A stretch of 64,000 nucleotides of DNA from Lachnospiraceae bacterium (GTDB lineage Bacteria > Bacillota > Clostridia > Lachnospirales > Lachnospiraceae), in NCBI GenBank assembly GCA_017437785.1, contig JAFRXH010000007.1:1-64000 (forward strand), in the 5' to 3' direction. The notes under the pieces are model-generated. The model saw only the letters and a program-made list of their open reading frames with translations. It searched no databases and was not told the DNA's origin. Positions 45,601-54,771 of this stretch are shown one piece after another; the first letter of the stretch is position 1, and each line of letters opens with the position of its first letter. The translations under genes and the position numbers were made by a program.

Positions 45601-48600
45601 ATGAAGAAAATGAAAACAGTCAGGAGGCTGTTGAGCACATTGCTTTCTTTTGTGCTGATAGTCAGTAATCTGGCGGGGCTTATGCCGGGTATGAGCTTAA
45701 CGGCAATGGCGGGGGATAGCTCCGTATCGTACGGCAGCCTTATCCCTACCGGAGAAGAAAAAGAAGATGAACTGGAACATAAGAAGGTGTACTTCAATAA
45801 TATACCCTGGTATATCATTGAGGATGATTCAGCTGCTTCCGGAGTAATAACACTTCTTGCAGCAGAATACAATGACAAGTGGTTTTATGAATTTGATAAG
45901 GATAATACCACTGATGACTATATGAAGTCTTCAGTGAAAGCGGACATTGATGCATTAACAAAGAAGGATACCCAAGGAGACTTTTATGATGTGGCCAATG
46001 CTATTGTCAATAAGTTAGATAATGGTACCGACTTAGGTAAGCTCTACCTGTTAAGCGTGGAAGAAGCTAAAAAGCTTCCCCAAAATGTTTTAGGATCTTT
46101 TGGACGCATTTATTGGCTCCGCACTGCCAGTTACGTAACAGATGAAAAGTATTCTGCTGCATATGTAGACTATGATTATGAAACGAAGGAGTATCGTATT
46201 TTCGAAGGTTTCGAAGGGCTGCCTGTGTATGTACGAACTTATATCCGTCCTGCCCTGCAGCTGGATCTAAGTAAGGTGACATTTGATGCTGCTTTAAATA
46301 CTTTTACCGTTAATAGTGAATATGTTCCCGTACACTACTCAGTTTCACTTAACTGCGGTGCCGGTGTCAAGGTGGATAATGAAAATAATCTAAATCAACC
46401 GAAGGTATACGAATACGATGCTATGAAGCCCGTGACATTTACGGTAAATAATAATAGATGTTTTTTCCCGAAAACAAATGAGATTTATGGGACAAAGGAC
46501 GGGATCATGGTCTCTGTATCTGACGACCGCAAGACGATCACTGTCTCCGGAACGCCTACTGCGGATATTAATATCACGATCCCTGATATAGTAGAAATGA
46601 TTGGGCTTCCGATTGAAGACTGTATTGAACACGGAACGCAGCTTGATCCGTGGCTGATCGGAAAAGAAAACGCATCGGATGTTAAAGCATACCTTACAGG
46701 TAATTATGGTAAAGCGACTCTGCATATCAGTGGTATAGGTGCCATGGACGATTTCAGTAATTATGTAAGTCCGTGGTCAGAACTTAGTAAAAATGATGCT
46801 ATAACGACAATAGTGATCGAAAAGGGTATTACCCGTATCGGGCAAAACGCTTTCGAGAATACATTTGCGCTCACAAGCGTAAGCATTCCGGATACCGTCA
46901 CCAGTATTGGCTGGTGGGCTTTTATGAACTGTAACAAACTTGAGCATATAACTATCCCTGCTAAGGTCACAAATATAGGCGATAGAGCTTTTTCAATTTG
47001 TAAATCGCTTGAAGATGTTACCTTTATACCCGGAGAAGAAAATGCCACGTTGAAGCTGGGAGACGCTGTTTTTTCATATACCGATGCAGTGATCAAATAT
47101 GGAGAAGGTGATAACAGGCTTTATAACGGAGAGAATGTGATCGCAGAAGGAACAGTCATAAAGACGGTTCCGGTCACTTATATTCTGAAATGGAAAAAAA
47201 GCTATAATGCTGAAAATGAAACTCCATATTCAGACTATGTTCCGACAGGCGGAGAGAGCGATCTGACAGAAAAGCAGGTGACTTTTTACGGAAAGCCCTG
47301 GTATGTTATAGAGGATAATTCTGTTTCTGCAAATGAAGGTACGCTGACGCTGCTGGCAGCGGATGACAGCTTTGGATTGTCGAAGTTTTCAACGGATAAG
47401 AGTAATATTTACAGCGACTCAAAGATCAAGGCGGATCTTGATGAAATGATCACAAACGGAGCATTCAAGGATGCTGCATGGCTGATCAGGGATACTGGTA
47501 ACGGTAAGCTATATCTTTTAAGTGCTGAAGAAGCTGATGCGCTTCCCGGAAATGTCCGCAGGACAGAGTTCAGCGGCGGAGATTGTCAGTTTGGCGAATG
47601 GTGGCTTCGTACGGGAGGCAGTAAGGACGGCAATGCTTTTTATATGTACGGAGATGACAGTGATGATCATAATACTGCTCCGGTAGATCGTGAATATGGT
47701 GTCCGTCCTGCGTTGCAGCTGGATCTGTCAGCTGTCAGCTTTAATAAAGCACTTAAGAAGTTCAAATTAAATGGGTACTATGATGTGATCCTCTCCGGCA
47801 GCGATAGCACAGACATAATCGGGGAAATATATCAGCCGGAGCTTAATGGTGATATGACGGTGGTATATTATATTGCTAAAGCTAACCATTATTTCCCTAA
47901 ATCTGATCCGGCTTATGGTACAAAGGATGGGATTACGGTTGTGTTATCGGAAGATCGCAGAACCATTGCTGTATATGGTACTCCGACAGCGGATGTTGAG
48001 ATCACGATACCCGGGGCTGACTGGATCCCCAGGATCTGTGTTTCCGGAAACGGTAAGGGAACATGGCTTAACGGGAAAGAAAGGGATACGGATACTGCAT
48101 CTAATTTAATGACCTGTAATAAGGATTGCAATTTTACCGTTACATATGAGAATGTTCCTGCATCTGATGAGGACTATACATTTATGTTCATTGATTGGGC
48201 GGGTGAATCGTACGGCGCTCCTTCATCGGATGAGATCAAAATGGGAATGTGGTATGCTGTGGGTAAAGAGCAGATAAGCTTTAAGCTTACCGAGACATCC
48301 GATGTCACCATCATTTTTGATTACGATAATAAGCGTTTTAAGATTGAGACGGAAAAAGTTACCAAGGGCTTTTATGCTGACTTTATCCCTTCGGAGGATG
48401 ATGATCTGGCAACGCTTATTTCCAAACAGGTGGTCTTCAATGGATTGAACTGGTATATCATAAAGGACAGATCCGTAAGTGAAAATTCGGGAAGCGTTAC
48501 CCTTCTTGCCGCATACGAAAACTTTGGAGCGCTTCAGTATTCGCTTGATGGCACCAATGATTATACCAGGTCGTATGTTAAGTGGTATCTTGACTTGTTT

Positions 48601-51567
48601 CCCCAGGACGGGTACATGTTCGGTGCAGTTTCAGATGTTATAAAGGATACCGAATTTGGTAAATTATATCTTTTAAGTGCATCTGAAGCTAACGCTCTTC
48701 CGCTGAATGTAAGAAAGATCGTATTTACCGGTACTGATGGCTGGTGGTTACGATCGGCAGGTTTATATTCCGGTAGGGCTTTAAAGGTTAATGGCAATGA
48801 CGGAGAGATTGAGTATGACACAGGGATCAGTGTAAGTTCTATATACGGAGTTCGTCCGGCACTGCAGCTTGATCTTTCTAAGGTTAACTTTACGTCAGTA
48901 AGCGTAAACGGCGGAGCAAATACAATAGCTCTGAGCGGCACTACACAGAATATATTTACTGCGGAAAACGGACAGAATTCCATGAATGTGATGTACTTCC
49001 AGGCAAACGCAGGCTGTGTATTCCCCGAAACAAGCGAATATTATAAAACGACCAATGGAATAACCGTCAGCAGATCCAGTGATATATGCCTGACAATACA
49101 GGGGACACCTACTGCCGATACTGTCATTACCGTTCCGGATGCGTTGGTACCGGTAAGCAGGAATGTGACATTTAAGGTGGTAAATGGTTCATGGGATGAT
49201 GGAACAGCAGCAGATAAGACTGTGACCCTGAATGGTTATGAGGGTGATACGTTCAAGCTGGCAGCATCGGATATTCCGGCAGCGGGCAGCAAGCCGGCAG
49301 ACGGATTTATGGAAGGAAGCTGGGATGTGACACCGTCTGCGGAAACTGAGATCACTGCGGATACGACTTATACATATACCTATGCGCAGCAGACTGTATA
49401 CTTCAGCGTGCAGTTTGATATGAACGGCCACGGTGCACAGATACCGTCACAGGCTGTTGAATATGGAGCCAAACTGAATAAGCCTGCGGAACCCACAGCG
49501 GAAGGCTATATCTTCGGCGGCTGGTATACCGATAAGGAATGCACACAAGCTTATGATTTCGACACTAAGATAGAACGTGGCTTTACACTGTATGCCAAGT
49601 GGACGGCAGAGGGGATGGAAGAGACAGTAAGTCTTAACTCCATAAGCATCAATACAGCTCCTGTAAAGACTGAGTATAAGGAAGGTGAAAAGTTCGATCC
49701 CGCAGGAATGGTGGTATCGGCTAATTACACCGACGGCAGCAGTAAGGAAGTTACGGGATACACTTATTCACCCGATGGAGCGCTTAGTGTAAGTGATAAT
49801 AAGATAACCGTAAGCTATACCGAAGGCGGAATCACCTGCACAGCAGAGCAGCCTATAAGCGTAAGCGCAAACGGAGGCACAGAGCCTGAAACGGTAAGCC
49901 TTAACTCCATCAGCATCAACACTGCACCTGTAAAGACTGAGTATAAGGAAGGTGAGAAGTTCGATCCTGCCGGAATGGTGGTATCGGCTAACTACAGCGA
50001 CGGCAGCAGTAAGGAAGTTACGGGATATACTTATACACCCGATGGAGCGCTTAGTGTAAGCGATAATAAGATAACCGTAAGCTATACCGAAGGCGGAATT
50101 ACCTGCACTGCAGAGCAGCCCATAAGCGTAAGTGCAAACGGCGGCGGAGAGATCATCATAGAGCCTGAAGATGAAGATGTATGGAACCTCTTTGAGAGTG
50201 ATGCTGAGCACGAGTTTGTGATAAAGGGCATCAATGTATCGGAAAATGCAGTAAACAGCAATGCTAAGTCACAAAAGTTTTATGATGCTGTAATTAGCGG
50301 CAATACGATCAGGGTAAGCTTAAAGAGCGGGGTGAACCGTAAAACAGCTGCGAATAAAGCTAATTCAGTCTTAAGCTTTGAAATGGGTAACGGAAGCGTT
50401 GTTGATTATGCTCTTCCCGTTGAATATGTTAAGCTTCGGTTTAAGCTGGACAGATCTGCTGTGACCATAAAGGACGGAGAAGAGACTGCTGTAGAAAACA
50501 CCATCTATGTTAGACGAGGTACTAAAAACTACGAGGCTCTTGATCTGAGCGATGCGAAAGTCACATATTGTAATGAAGATGTTGAGGTCTTTGAAGGCGG
50601 TAAGATAAGTATAAGCGCAGATTCCGCAAAGAAAGGAAAGATCAGCGTATCAAAACCCGGCTGGGAAAAGACGATAAATCTGGGATTTAGTATCAAGACA
50701 ACAAAGAAAGATATACTGAGTGTGGATCTGGGAGGAGCAAAGAAAGTTATCCTTAATACCAATGTACCGGAGCAGAGCTTTAACTATAATGTATATCTTG
50801 ACGGAAAGCCGGCTGAAGATGTGACGATCGATGCAAAATATGCCGATATCGCATCATTTGCTGACGGCGTGCTGACGATAGCCTGTCCTAAAGAAAATAT
50901 CAGGACCGGAAACCGTACTGTCGTTCTTAAATCCGGGAATGCTTCATGCAGTGTAAAAGTAACGATAAGCAATAAAAAATTAGACAAAGCGGTCACTCTG
51001 AAGGTTAAGAACAATTATGATATAGTTACCGGCGAAGCAATGAGGATAGCGCCTAAATTCAACAATCTGAGCGGTGAGATCACCGGTGTGGCTATAGACC
51101 GTGAAGACTTCGCTGCAGAGCTTGATGAGAACGGCTATATCTGTGTAAGCTATACGGGAGATGCTCTTAATGCTGAAAAACTTGAGATAGGTAGTATGAC
51201 TTTCAGCCTCAGCATAAGCGGCGTGGACAAGCCGTTAGACGTGACCTTAAAGAAGCTTAAGGCAAAGAAGACTAATCCCGCTGTCAAGGCTGTAAAAGTC
51301 AGCGCACCGAAGGATTCTGCTGAAGGTGCTATAGCAGTGGCCAATATCATGTGCACCTATAAGGACAGCAGTAAAGTCACACATTTGATAAAGCCCGAAA
51401 AGACAGAGTTAGAGCTGAAAGACGTAGAAGCATCTGTAAATGAGTATGATCCTACACTGATCAACATTAAAGGGCTTAACAAAAATAGCGGCAAGATAAC
51501 AGCTAAACTGACCTTTAAAGGCGGTGTAACGAAGACAGTAAAGATCACAGTAAAGAAAGCTAAATAA
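45601..51567 (+). CDS. Giant secreted surface protein with DUF6273, BspA-type LRR, InlB B-repeat and Ig-like domains
   Basis: 1988 residues. Signal peptide 'LLSTLLSFVLIVSNLAG...TAMAG'. Three DUF6273-type modules (about 61-227, 558-712, 942-1097), each with 'PWYIIED' or a variant, 'LYLLS.EEA..LP' and 'RPALQLDLS'. A short BspA-like LRR stretch (about 400-500, 'IGQNAFENTFALTSVSIPDT'). An InlB B-repeat (about 1267-1336, 'YIFGGWYTDKECTQAYDFDT'). Two nearly identical Ig-like (Big_3) repeats (1341-1518), then beta-rich Ig-like sequence to the end. No sorting signal or SLH domain, so anchoring is unclear. Probably an adhesin or glycan-binding protein. GGAGGGG precedes ATG 45601. Confidence 0.85.
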   Translation: MKKMKTVRRLLSTLLSFVLIVSNLAGLMPGMSLTAMAGDSSVSYGSLIPTGEEKEDELEHKKVYFNNIPWYIIEDDSAASGVITLLAAEYNDKWFYEFDKDNTTDDYMKSSVKADIDALTKKDTQGDFYDVANAIVNKLDNGTDLGKLYLLSVEEAKKLPQNVLGSFGRIYWLRTASYVTDEKYSAAYVDYDYETKEYRIFEGFEGLPVYVRTYIRPALQLDLSKVTFDAALNTFTVNSEYVPVHYSVSLNCGAGVKVDNENNLNQPKVYEYDAMKPVTFTVNNNRCFFPKTNEIYGTKDGIMVSVSDDRKTITVSGTPTADINITIPDIVEMIGLPIEDCIEHGTQLDPWLIGKENASDVKAYLTGNYGKATLHISGIGAMDDFSNYVSPWSELSKNDAITTIVIEKGITRIGQNAFENTFALTSVSIPDTVTSIGWWAFMNCNKLEHITIPAKVTNIGDRAFSICKSLEDVTFIPGEENATLKLGDAVFSYTDAVIKYGEGDNRLYNGENVIAEGTVIKTVPVTYILKWKKSYNAENETPYSDYVPTGGESDLTEKQVTFYGKPWYVIEDNSVSANEGTLTLLAADDSFGLSKFSTDKSNIYSDSKIKADLDEMITNGAFKDAAWLIRDTGNGKLYLLSAEEADALPGNVRRTEFSGGDCQFGEWWLRTGGSKDGNAFYMYGDDSDDHNTAPVDREYGVRPALQLDLSAVSFNKALKKFKLNGYYDVILSGSDSTDIIGEIYQPELNGDMTVVYYIAKANHYFPKSDPAYGTKDGITVVLSEDRRTIAVYGTPTADVEITIPGADWIPRICVSGNGKGTWLNGKERDTDTASNLMTCNKDCNFTVTYENVPASDEDYTFMFIDWAGESYGAPSSDEIKMGMWYAVGKEQISFKLTETSDVTIIFDYDNKRFKIETEKVTKGFYADFIPSEDDDLATLISKQVVFNGLNWYIIKDRSVSENSGSVTLLAAYENFGALQYSLDGTNDYTRSYVKWYLDLFPQDGYMFGAVSDVIKDTEFGKLYLLSASEANALPLNVRKIVFTGTDGWWLRSAGLYSGRALKVNGNDGEIEYDTGISVSSIYGVRPALQLDLSKVNFTSVSVNGGANTIALSGTTQNIFTAENGQNSMNVMYFQANAGCVFPETSEYYKTTNGITVSRSSDICLTIQGTPTADTVITVPDALVPVSRNVTFKVVNGSWDDGTAADKTVTLNGYEGDTFKLAASDIPAAGSKPADGFMEGSWDVTPSAETEITADTTYTYTYAQQTVYFSVQFDMNGHGAQIPSQAVEYGAKLNKPAEPTAEGYIFGGWYTDKECTQAYDFDTKIERGFTLYAKWTAEGMEETVSLNSISINTAPVKTEYKEGEKFDPAGMVVSANYTDGSSKEVTGYTYSPDGALSVSDNKITVSYTEGGITCTAEQPISVSANGGTEPETVSLNSISINTAPVKTEYKEGEKFDPAGMVVSANYSDGSSKEVTGYTYTPDGALSVSDNKITVSYTEGGITCTAEQPISVSANGGGEIIIEPEDEDVWNLFESDAEHEFVIKGINVSENAVNSNAKSQKFYDAVISGNTIRVSLKSGVNRKTAANKANSVLSFEMGNGSVVDYALPVEYVKLRFKLDRSAVTIKDGEETAVENTIYVRRGTKNYEALDLSDAKVTYCNEDVEVFEGGKISISADSAKKGKISVSKPGWEKTINLGFSIKTTKKDILSVDLGGAKKVILNTNVPEQSFNYNVYLDGKPAEDVTIDAKYADIASFADGVLTIACPKENIRTGNRTVVLKSGNASCSVKVTISNKKLDKAVTLKVKNNYDIVTGEAMRIAPKFNNLSGEITGVAIDREDFAAELDENGYICVSYTGDALNAEKLEIGSMTFSLSISGVDKPLDVTLKKLKAKKTNPAVKAVKVSAPKDSAEGAIAVANIMCTYKDSSKVTHLIKPEKTELELKDVEASVNEYDPTLINIKGLNKNSGKITAKLTFKGGVTKTVKITVKKAK
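49621..50154 (+). repeat. Tandem duplication of a 267 bp Ig-like domain segment
   Basis: 49621-49887 and 49888-50154 encode 89-residue units differing at only a few residues (NYTDG/NYSDG, YTYSPDG/YTYTPDG). The DNA differs mostly at third positions, showing a recent internal duplication or gene conversion. Confidence 0.92.
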
Positions 51568-51580
51568 GCGTAACTAAAGC

Positions 51581-51605
51581 AGGCAGCCTCCGGGCTGCCT
51601 GTTTT
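51581..51605 (+). terminator. Terminator after the giant surface protein
   Basis: AGGCAGCC/GGCTGCCT stem with a short loop, followed by GTTTT. Confidence 0.8.
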
Positions 51606-51632
51606 AAAGTGGCTGGGTACCCACCCCCCCAT

Positions 51633-51660
51633 TTGCTTTTTGACAGATCTGTGTTATAAT
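51633..51660 (+). promoter_or_regulatory. Candidate promoter, apparently giving a second leaderless transcript
   Basis: TATAAT (51655-51660) ends 6 nt before ATG 51667, the same spacing as at cbiF. The -35 is weak (TTGCTT at 51633-51638, 16 bp spacer). No ribosome site precedes the ATG. Confidence 0.45.
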
Positions 51661-51666
51661 ATCTAC

Positions 51667-52143
51667 ATGGATCAGTATGGATATCAGGGCGGGGGCAATA
51701 TCCCGCCGCAGCAGTATTATATGCCTCCCCGCAGGCAGAGTAACGGGATGATGGCGGCAGCGCTGGTTATGGCGGGAGCAGCTGTTATAAGCATACTTTC
51801 CTGTGTGGGACCTTTGTTTTTCGGAAGCCTGGCGATATTATTTGCCATCCTTTCAAAGGGCAAGGAGCCGAAGATGAAGCCATCGGCAATAGGCAGCATA
51901 GTGCTTTCGCTTTTGTCGATCTTTGCGGGAGCGGCGCTGTTGTTTATGACCATAAGGGCCGTACAGACAGATCCGGCTGCCAGGGCGCAGCTGGACGGAG
52001 CCTTTGAGATGATGTATGGCGTGGATTATGACGAGTTTTCGGAAGGAATGAAGCAGTATTACGAGACAGGCGAGATACCTGAGTTTTTACAGGAACCCAG
52101 ACAGCAGAGTCCGTATTATTATCCGGGAGGATCGCAGCTATGA
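51667..52143 (+). CDS. DUF4190-like small membrane protein
   Basis: 158 residues. A Tyr/Gln/Pro/Gly-rich cytoplasmic start ('MDQYGYQGGGNIPPQQYYMP') is followed by two membrane helices (about 27-57 and 68-95) and a C-terminal polar tail ending 'QSPYYYPGGSQL'. The pattern fits DUF4190-type proteins, whose function is unknown. ATG 51667 is chosen because the residues before it come from the promoter; there is no Shine-Dalgarno. It overlaps the next gene by 4 bp (ATGA). Confidence 0.7.
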   Translation: MDQYGYQGGGNIPPQQYYMPPRRQSNGMMAAALVMAGAAVISILSCVGPLFFGSLAILFAILSKGKEPKMKPSAIGSIVLSLLSIFAGAALLFMTIRAVQTDPAARAQLDGAFEMMYGVDYDEFSEGMKQYYETGEIPEFLQEPRQQSPYYYPGGSQL

Positions 52144-52661
52144 CAGGCGGCGTCGGCGCAATAGGATATGGAGGGATGTATGGCAGCGTATCAGCATATG
52201 CGTACGCGGGTTCTTTTTCCATGACTGCCGGCGCGGATGTTGAAAAGGATAAGAACGGTAAGCCCCTTCCTCCGGGAATGGATGAGCGTCAGGCAAAGCG
52301 CCTGGGCAAGGTAGAATGCGAGACCTGTAAAGAGCGCAAGTACCAGGACGGCTCGGATGAGCAGGTATCATTTAAGAATGCGACAAAGATAAACCCCGCA
52401 GCTGTTGAGGCAAGGGTGCGCGGTCACGAGCAGGAGCATGTGGCGAATGCTTATGATAAGGCTGAGGAAAAGGGCGGAAAGGTACTGCGTGTCAGCGTGA
52501 CGCTTAAATATGCCATCTGCCCGGAGTGCGGACGCAGCTACTGCGCGGGCGGTGTCACCGATACGGCTATCAAATATCCCAAGGACGATCCATACAGCCG
52601 TAACAATAATTCCATGGGGCAGGAAGCCTTCAAGGGAAATAAACTGGACCTGGCGGTATAG
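52140..52661 (+). CDS. Putative zinc metalloprotease-like protein (HEQEH motif)
   Basis: 173 residues. Contains H96-E-Q-E-H100 in 'RVRGHEQEHVANAYDKA', an HExxH zinc-protease signature preceded by an Arg as in SprA-related putative metalloproteases, plus 'CETC' and 'CPECGRSYC' pairs that may bind a second zinc. A Gly/Ala/Tyr/Ser-rich N-terminus (residues 1-33) is not a clear signal peptide. Activity is inferred only from the motif. It overlaps the DUF4190-like gene by 4 bp and is followed 6 bp later by a membrane protein. Confidence 0.65.
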   Translation: MTGGVGAIGYGGMYGSVSAYAYAGSFSMTAGADVEKDKNGKPLPPGMDERQAKRLGKVECETCKERKYQDGSDEQVSFKNATKINPAAVEARVRGHEQEHVANAYDKAEEKGGKVLRVSVTLKYAICPECGRSYCAGGVTDTAIKYPKDDPYSRNNNSMGQEAFKGNKLDLAV

Positions 52662-52667
52662 GGACCG

Positions 52668-53414
52668 ATGAACGGATACAGATCTTCGGAAGAGCTTAAA
52701 TGTGATGCAAGGGCAAATCTTCTGGGCAGGTACGCGAGAGTCGTACCTGTTCATTTATTATATCTTTTTGCGAGCGCTACCTTCACTTCGTTAAGTGCCA
52801 ATATCTCATCAAAAAAATATGCGCTGGCTTTCTTTCTGGCGATAGCCATACATGTGATAGGGCTGGTGCTGGCCAATGTACTGCACTTCGGACTGTGCTG
52901 TTATTACATGAACTTAAGCTGCGGCTATTTCTGCTCCTTCATCGATCTGTTCAAAGGCTTTTCCTTTAAGGATGACAGGGCAGTGCGCATCGCACTCAAA
53001 CTTACGATAACAGCGCTGGTCTGCGAGCTGCCCGGCACCATAATGTTTTCGCTCTACCGTTCGACCAAAAATGCATTTATCCTGCCTCTTGCAGCATTAT
53101 TATTATGCATAGGGCTTACAATCTACTGCATTTACTATCTGGGGATGAGCCAGTGCTATTATCTTTTGCTGGATTTCCCCCAAAAGAGCGTGGAGGAGAT
53201 AATCGATCTGTCACGCTGGCTGATGAGGGGACAGCGTTTTAAACTGTTTTACATACATATGAGCTTTATACCGGTATATATAATAGGGGCGTTAAGCTGC
53301 GGACTGGGACTGATCTGGGCCCTTCCCTATGCGGAGGAGACCTTCACCTGTTTCCATCTTAACTTGACCAGCGTGGCTGCCTCAGGAGAGACAAACGGCA
53401 GCGAAGGATCTTAA
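52668..53414 (+). CDS. DUF975 family integral membrane protein
   Basis: 248 residues with about five to six membrane helices; the start 'SSEELKCDARANLLGRY' and the final 'GLGLIWALPYAEETFTCFHLNL' resemble DUF975 proteins of Firmicutes (function unknown). 6 bp after the HEQEH gene and 9 bp before the lysozyme gene, so part of the same unit. Confidence 0.75.
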   Translation: MNGYRSSEELKCDARANLLGRYARVVPVHLLYLFASATFTSLSANISSKKYALAFFLAIAIHVIGLVLANVLHFGLCCYYMNLSCGYFCSFIDLFKGFSFKDDRAVRIALKLTITALVCELPGTIMFSLYRSTKNAFILPLAALLLCIGLTIYCIYYLGMSQCYYLLLDFPQKSVEEIIDLSRWLMRGQRFKLFYIHMSFIPVYIIGALSCGLGLIWALPYAEETFTCFHLNLTSVAASGETNGSEGS

Positions 53415-53423
53415 CGAGGACAA

Positions 53424-54770
53424 ATGAAAACTAACGATATCAATTATGACGACGATCTGGAACTTCTGGATCTTGAAAACGATCATATAACTGCCGCAGT
53501 ATCCGGCAGTAAAGATGCTAAAAAGAAAGAAAAAAAGCGCAGGGAGAAAACTAAGCGGAGCATAGTGCCCATAGCAGTGCTCCTTGTTCTTTTACTTGCG
53601 GCGCTTGGCTGCTGCGGCCTGCTGGTGCTTAAGCTTGAGCAGCAGAAAAAAATGTTTTCGGATGAGCTTGCTGCCAGGGCAGAGGAAGTGAACAGACTGG
53701 CAAAGGAGAATGAGGCGGCCAATGCCGTGATCAGCGGGATGAATTCCGCCATCGACGATATAGAGCAGGAGCTTTCACAGGCAGGAGCGGCTGAAGGGGT
53801 GACGGGCAGCATCACGCCTGCGCAGTCTGAGGACGGCTATATCACGCAGGATCAGCTTGATGAGATAGTATCGGTACAGCTTGATGAGCAGATACAGGGC
53901 ATCGGTGATAATGCGGCCGAAGAGCGCGAGCAGCAGATAAGGGATATAATGATGGCTGCGGCGCTTAAAGAAGGCGGCGGCCCCATGACGGCTGTCAGGG
54001 CGGTATTCACCGATATGGCCTTTTATACCGTCGATAAGGATACCTATGAGTTCACGCCTCTTCTTGATAATGTGCCGCGTAACGATATTAAGGAAGATCA
54101 GATAGTCAAGGATGAAGACGGCACCATGCATTATATGGTGGACGGCGTTGACAGGGGCATCCCGATGATAGACGTTTCCGAATACCAGGGAGTTATCGAC
54201 TGGAACAAGGTGGCGGCATCGGGCATAAAGTATGCCATGATACGTGCGGGTTACCGCGGCTATGGCAGCGGCAAGCTGGTCGAAGATAAATACGTTGATG
54301 ACAATATAAAAGGCGCAGCGGCAGCGGGGATCAAGTTCGGCGTATACTTTTTCTCCGAGGCTGTAAACGAGGCGGAAGCCCGGGAAGAAGCACAGGTGTG
54401 CATAAAGCATCTGGCGGGTTATAAGCCCGATCTGCCCATAGTCGTTGATGTGGAGCACATAGGCTATGACGACGCCAGGGCCGATGCGCTGGATAAGAAA
54501 ACACGTACCGATGTAACGCTGGCCTTTGTTGATGAAGTAAAGCAGGCAGGCTATAAGCCCATGCTCTATACCGGACTGCTGGCATATTTCCATTATCTGG
54601 ACCAGAGCAGGATCTGCGATCTGCCCCTGTGGTATGCCTTTTATTCGGAAAATCTGTATTTCCCCTACAAGTTTAAATGCTGGCAGTATACCGACAGCGC
54701 CACTGTACCGGGGATCAATGGAAAGTGCGATATGAGCATATGGATGGGAGTGGATCCCTTAGCGGAGTGA
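53424..54770 (+). CDS. Membrane-anchored GH25 lysozyme-family muramidase
   Basis: 448 residues. A charged cytoplasmic N-terminus, one membrane helix (about 47-70, 'IVPIAVLLVLLLAALGCCGL'), a coiled-coil stalk ('LEQQKKMFSDELAARAEEVN'), a linker to about 245, and a C-terminal GH25 domain: 'IPMIDVSEYQGVIDWNKV' (Asp250), 'YFFSEAVNEAEA', catalytic 'VVDVEH' (Asp342, Glu344), and 'WQYTDSATVPGINGKCDM'. It cleaves the glycan of peptidoglycan outside the cell while tethered. Last gene of the 51667-54770 envelope unit. Confidence 0.9.
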   Translation: MKTNDINYDDDLELLDLENDHITAAVSGSKDAKKKEKKRREKTKRSIVPIAVLLVLLLAALGCCGLLVLKLEQQKKMFSDELAARAEEVNRLAKENEAANAVISGMNSAIDDIEQELSQAGAAEGVTGSITPAQSEDGYITQDQLDEIVSVQLDEQIQGIGDNAAEEREQQIRDIMMAAALKEGGGPMTAVRAVFTDMAFYTVDKDTYEFTPLLDNVPRNDIKEDQIVKDEDGTMHYMVDGVDRGIPMIDVSEYQGVIDWNKVAASGIKYAMIRAGYRGYGSGKLVEDKYVDDNIKGAAAAGIKFGVYFFSEAVNEAEAREEAQVCIKHLAGYKPDLPIVVDVEHIGYDDARADALDKKTRTDVTLAFVDEVKQAGYKPMLYTGLLAYFHYLDQSRICDLPLWYAFYSENLYFPYKFKCWQYTDSATVPGINGKCDMSIWMGVDPLAE

Positions 54771-54771
54771 T

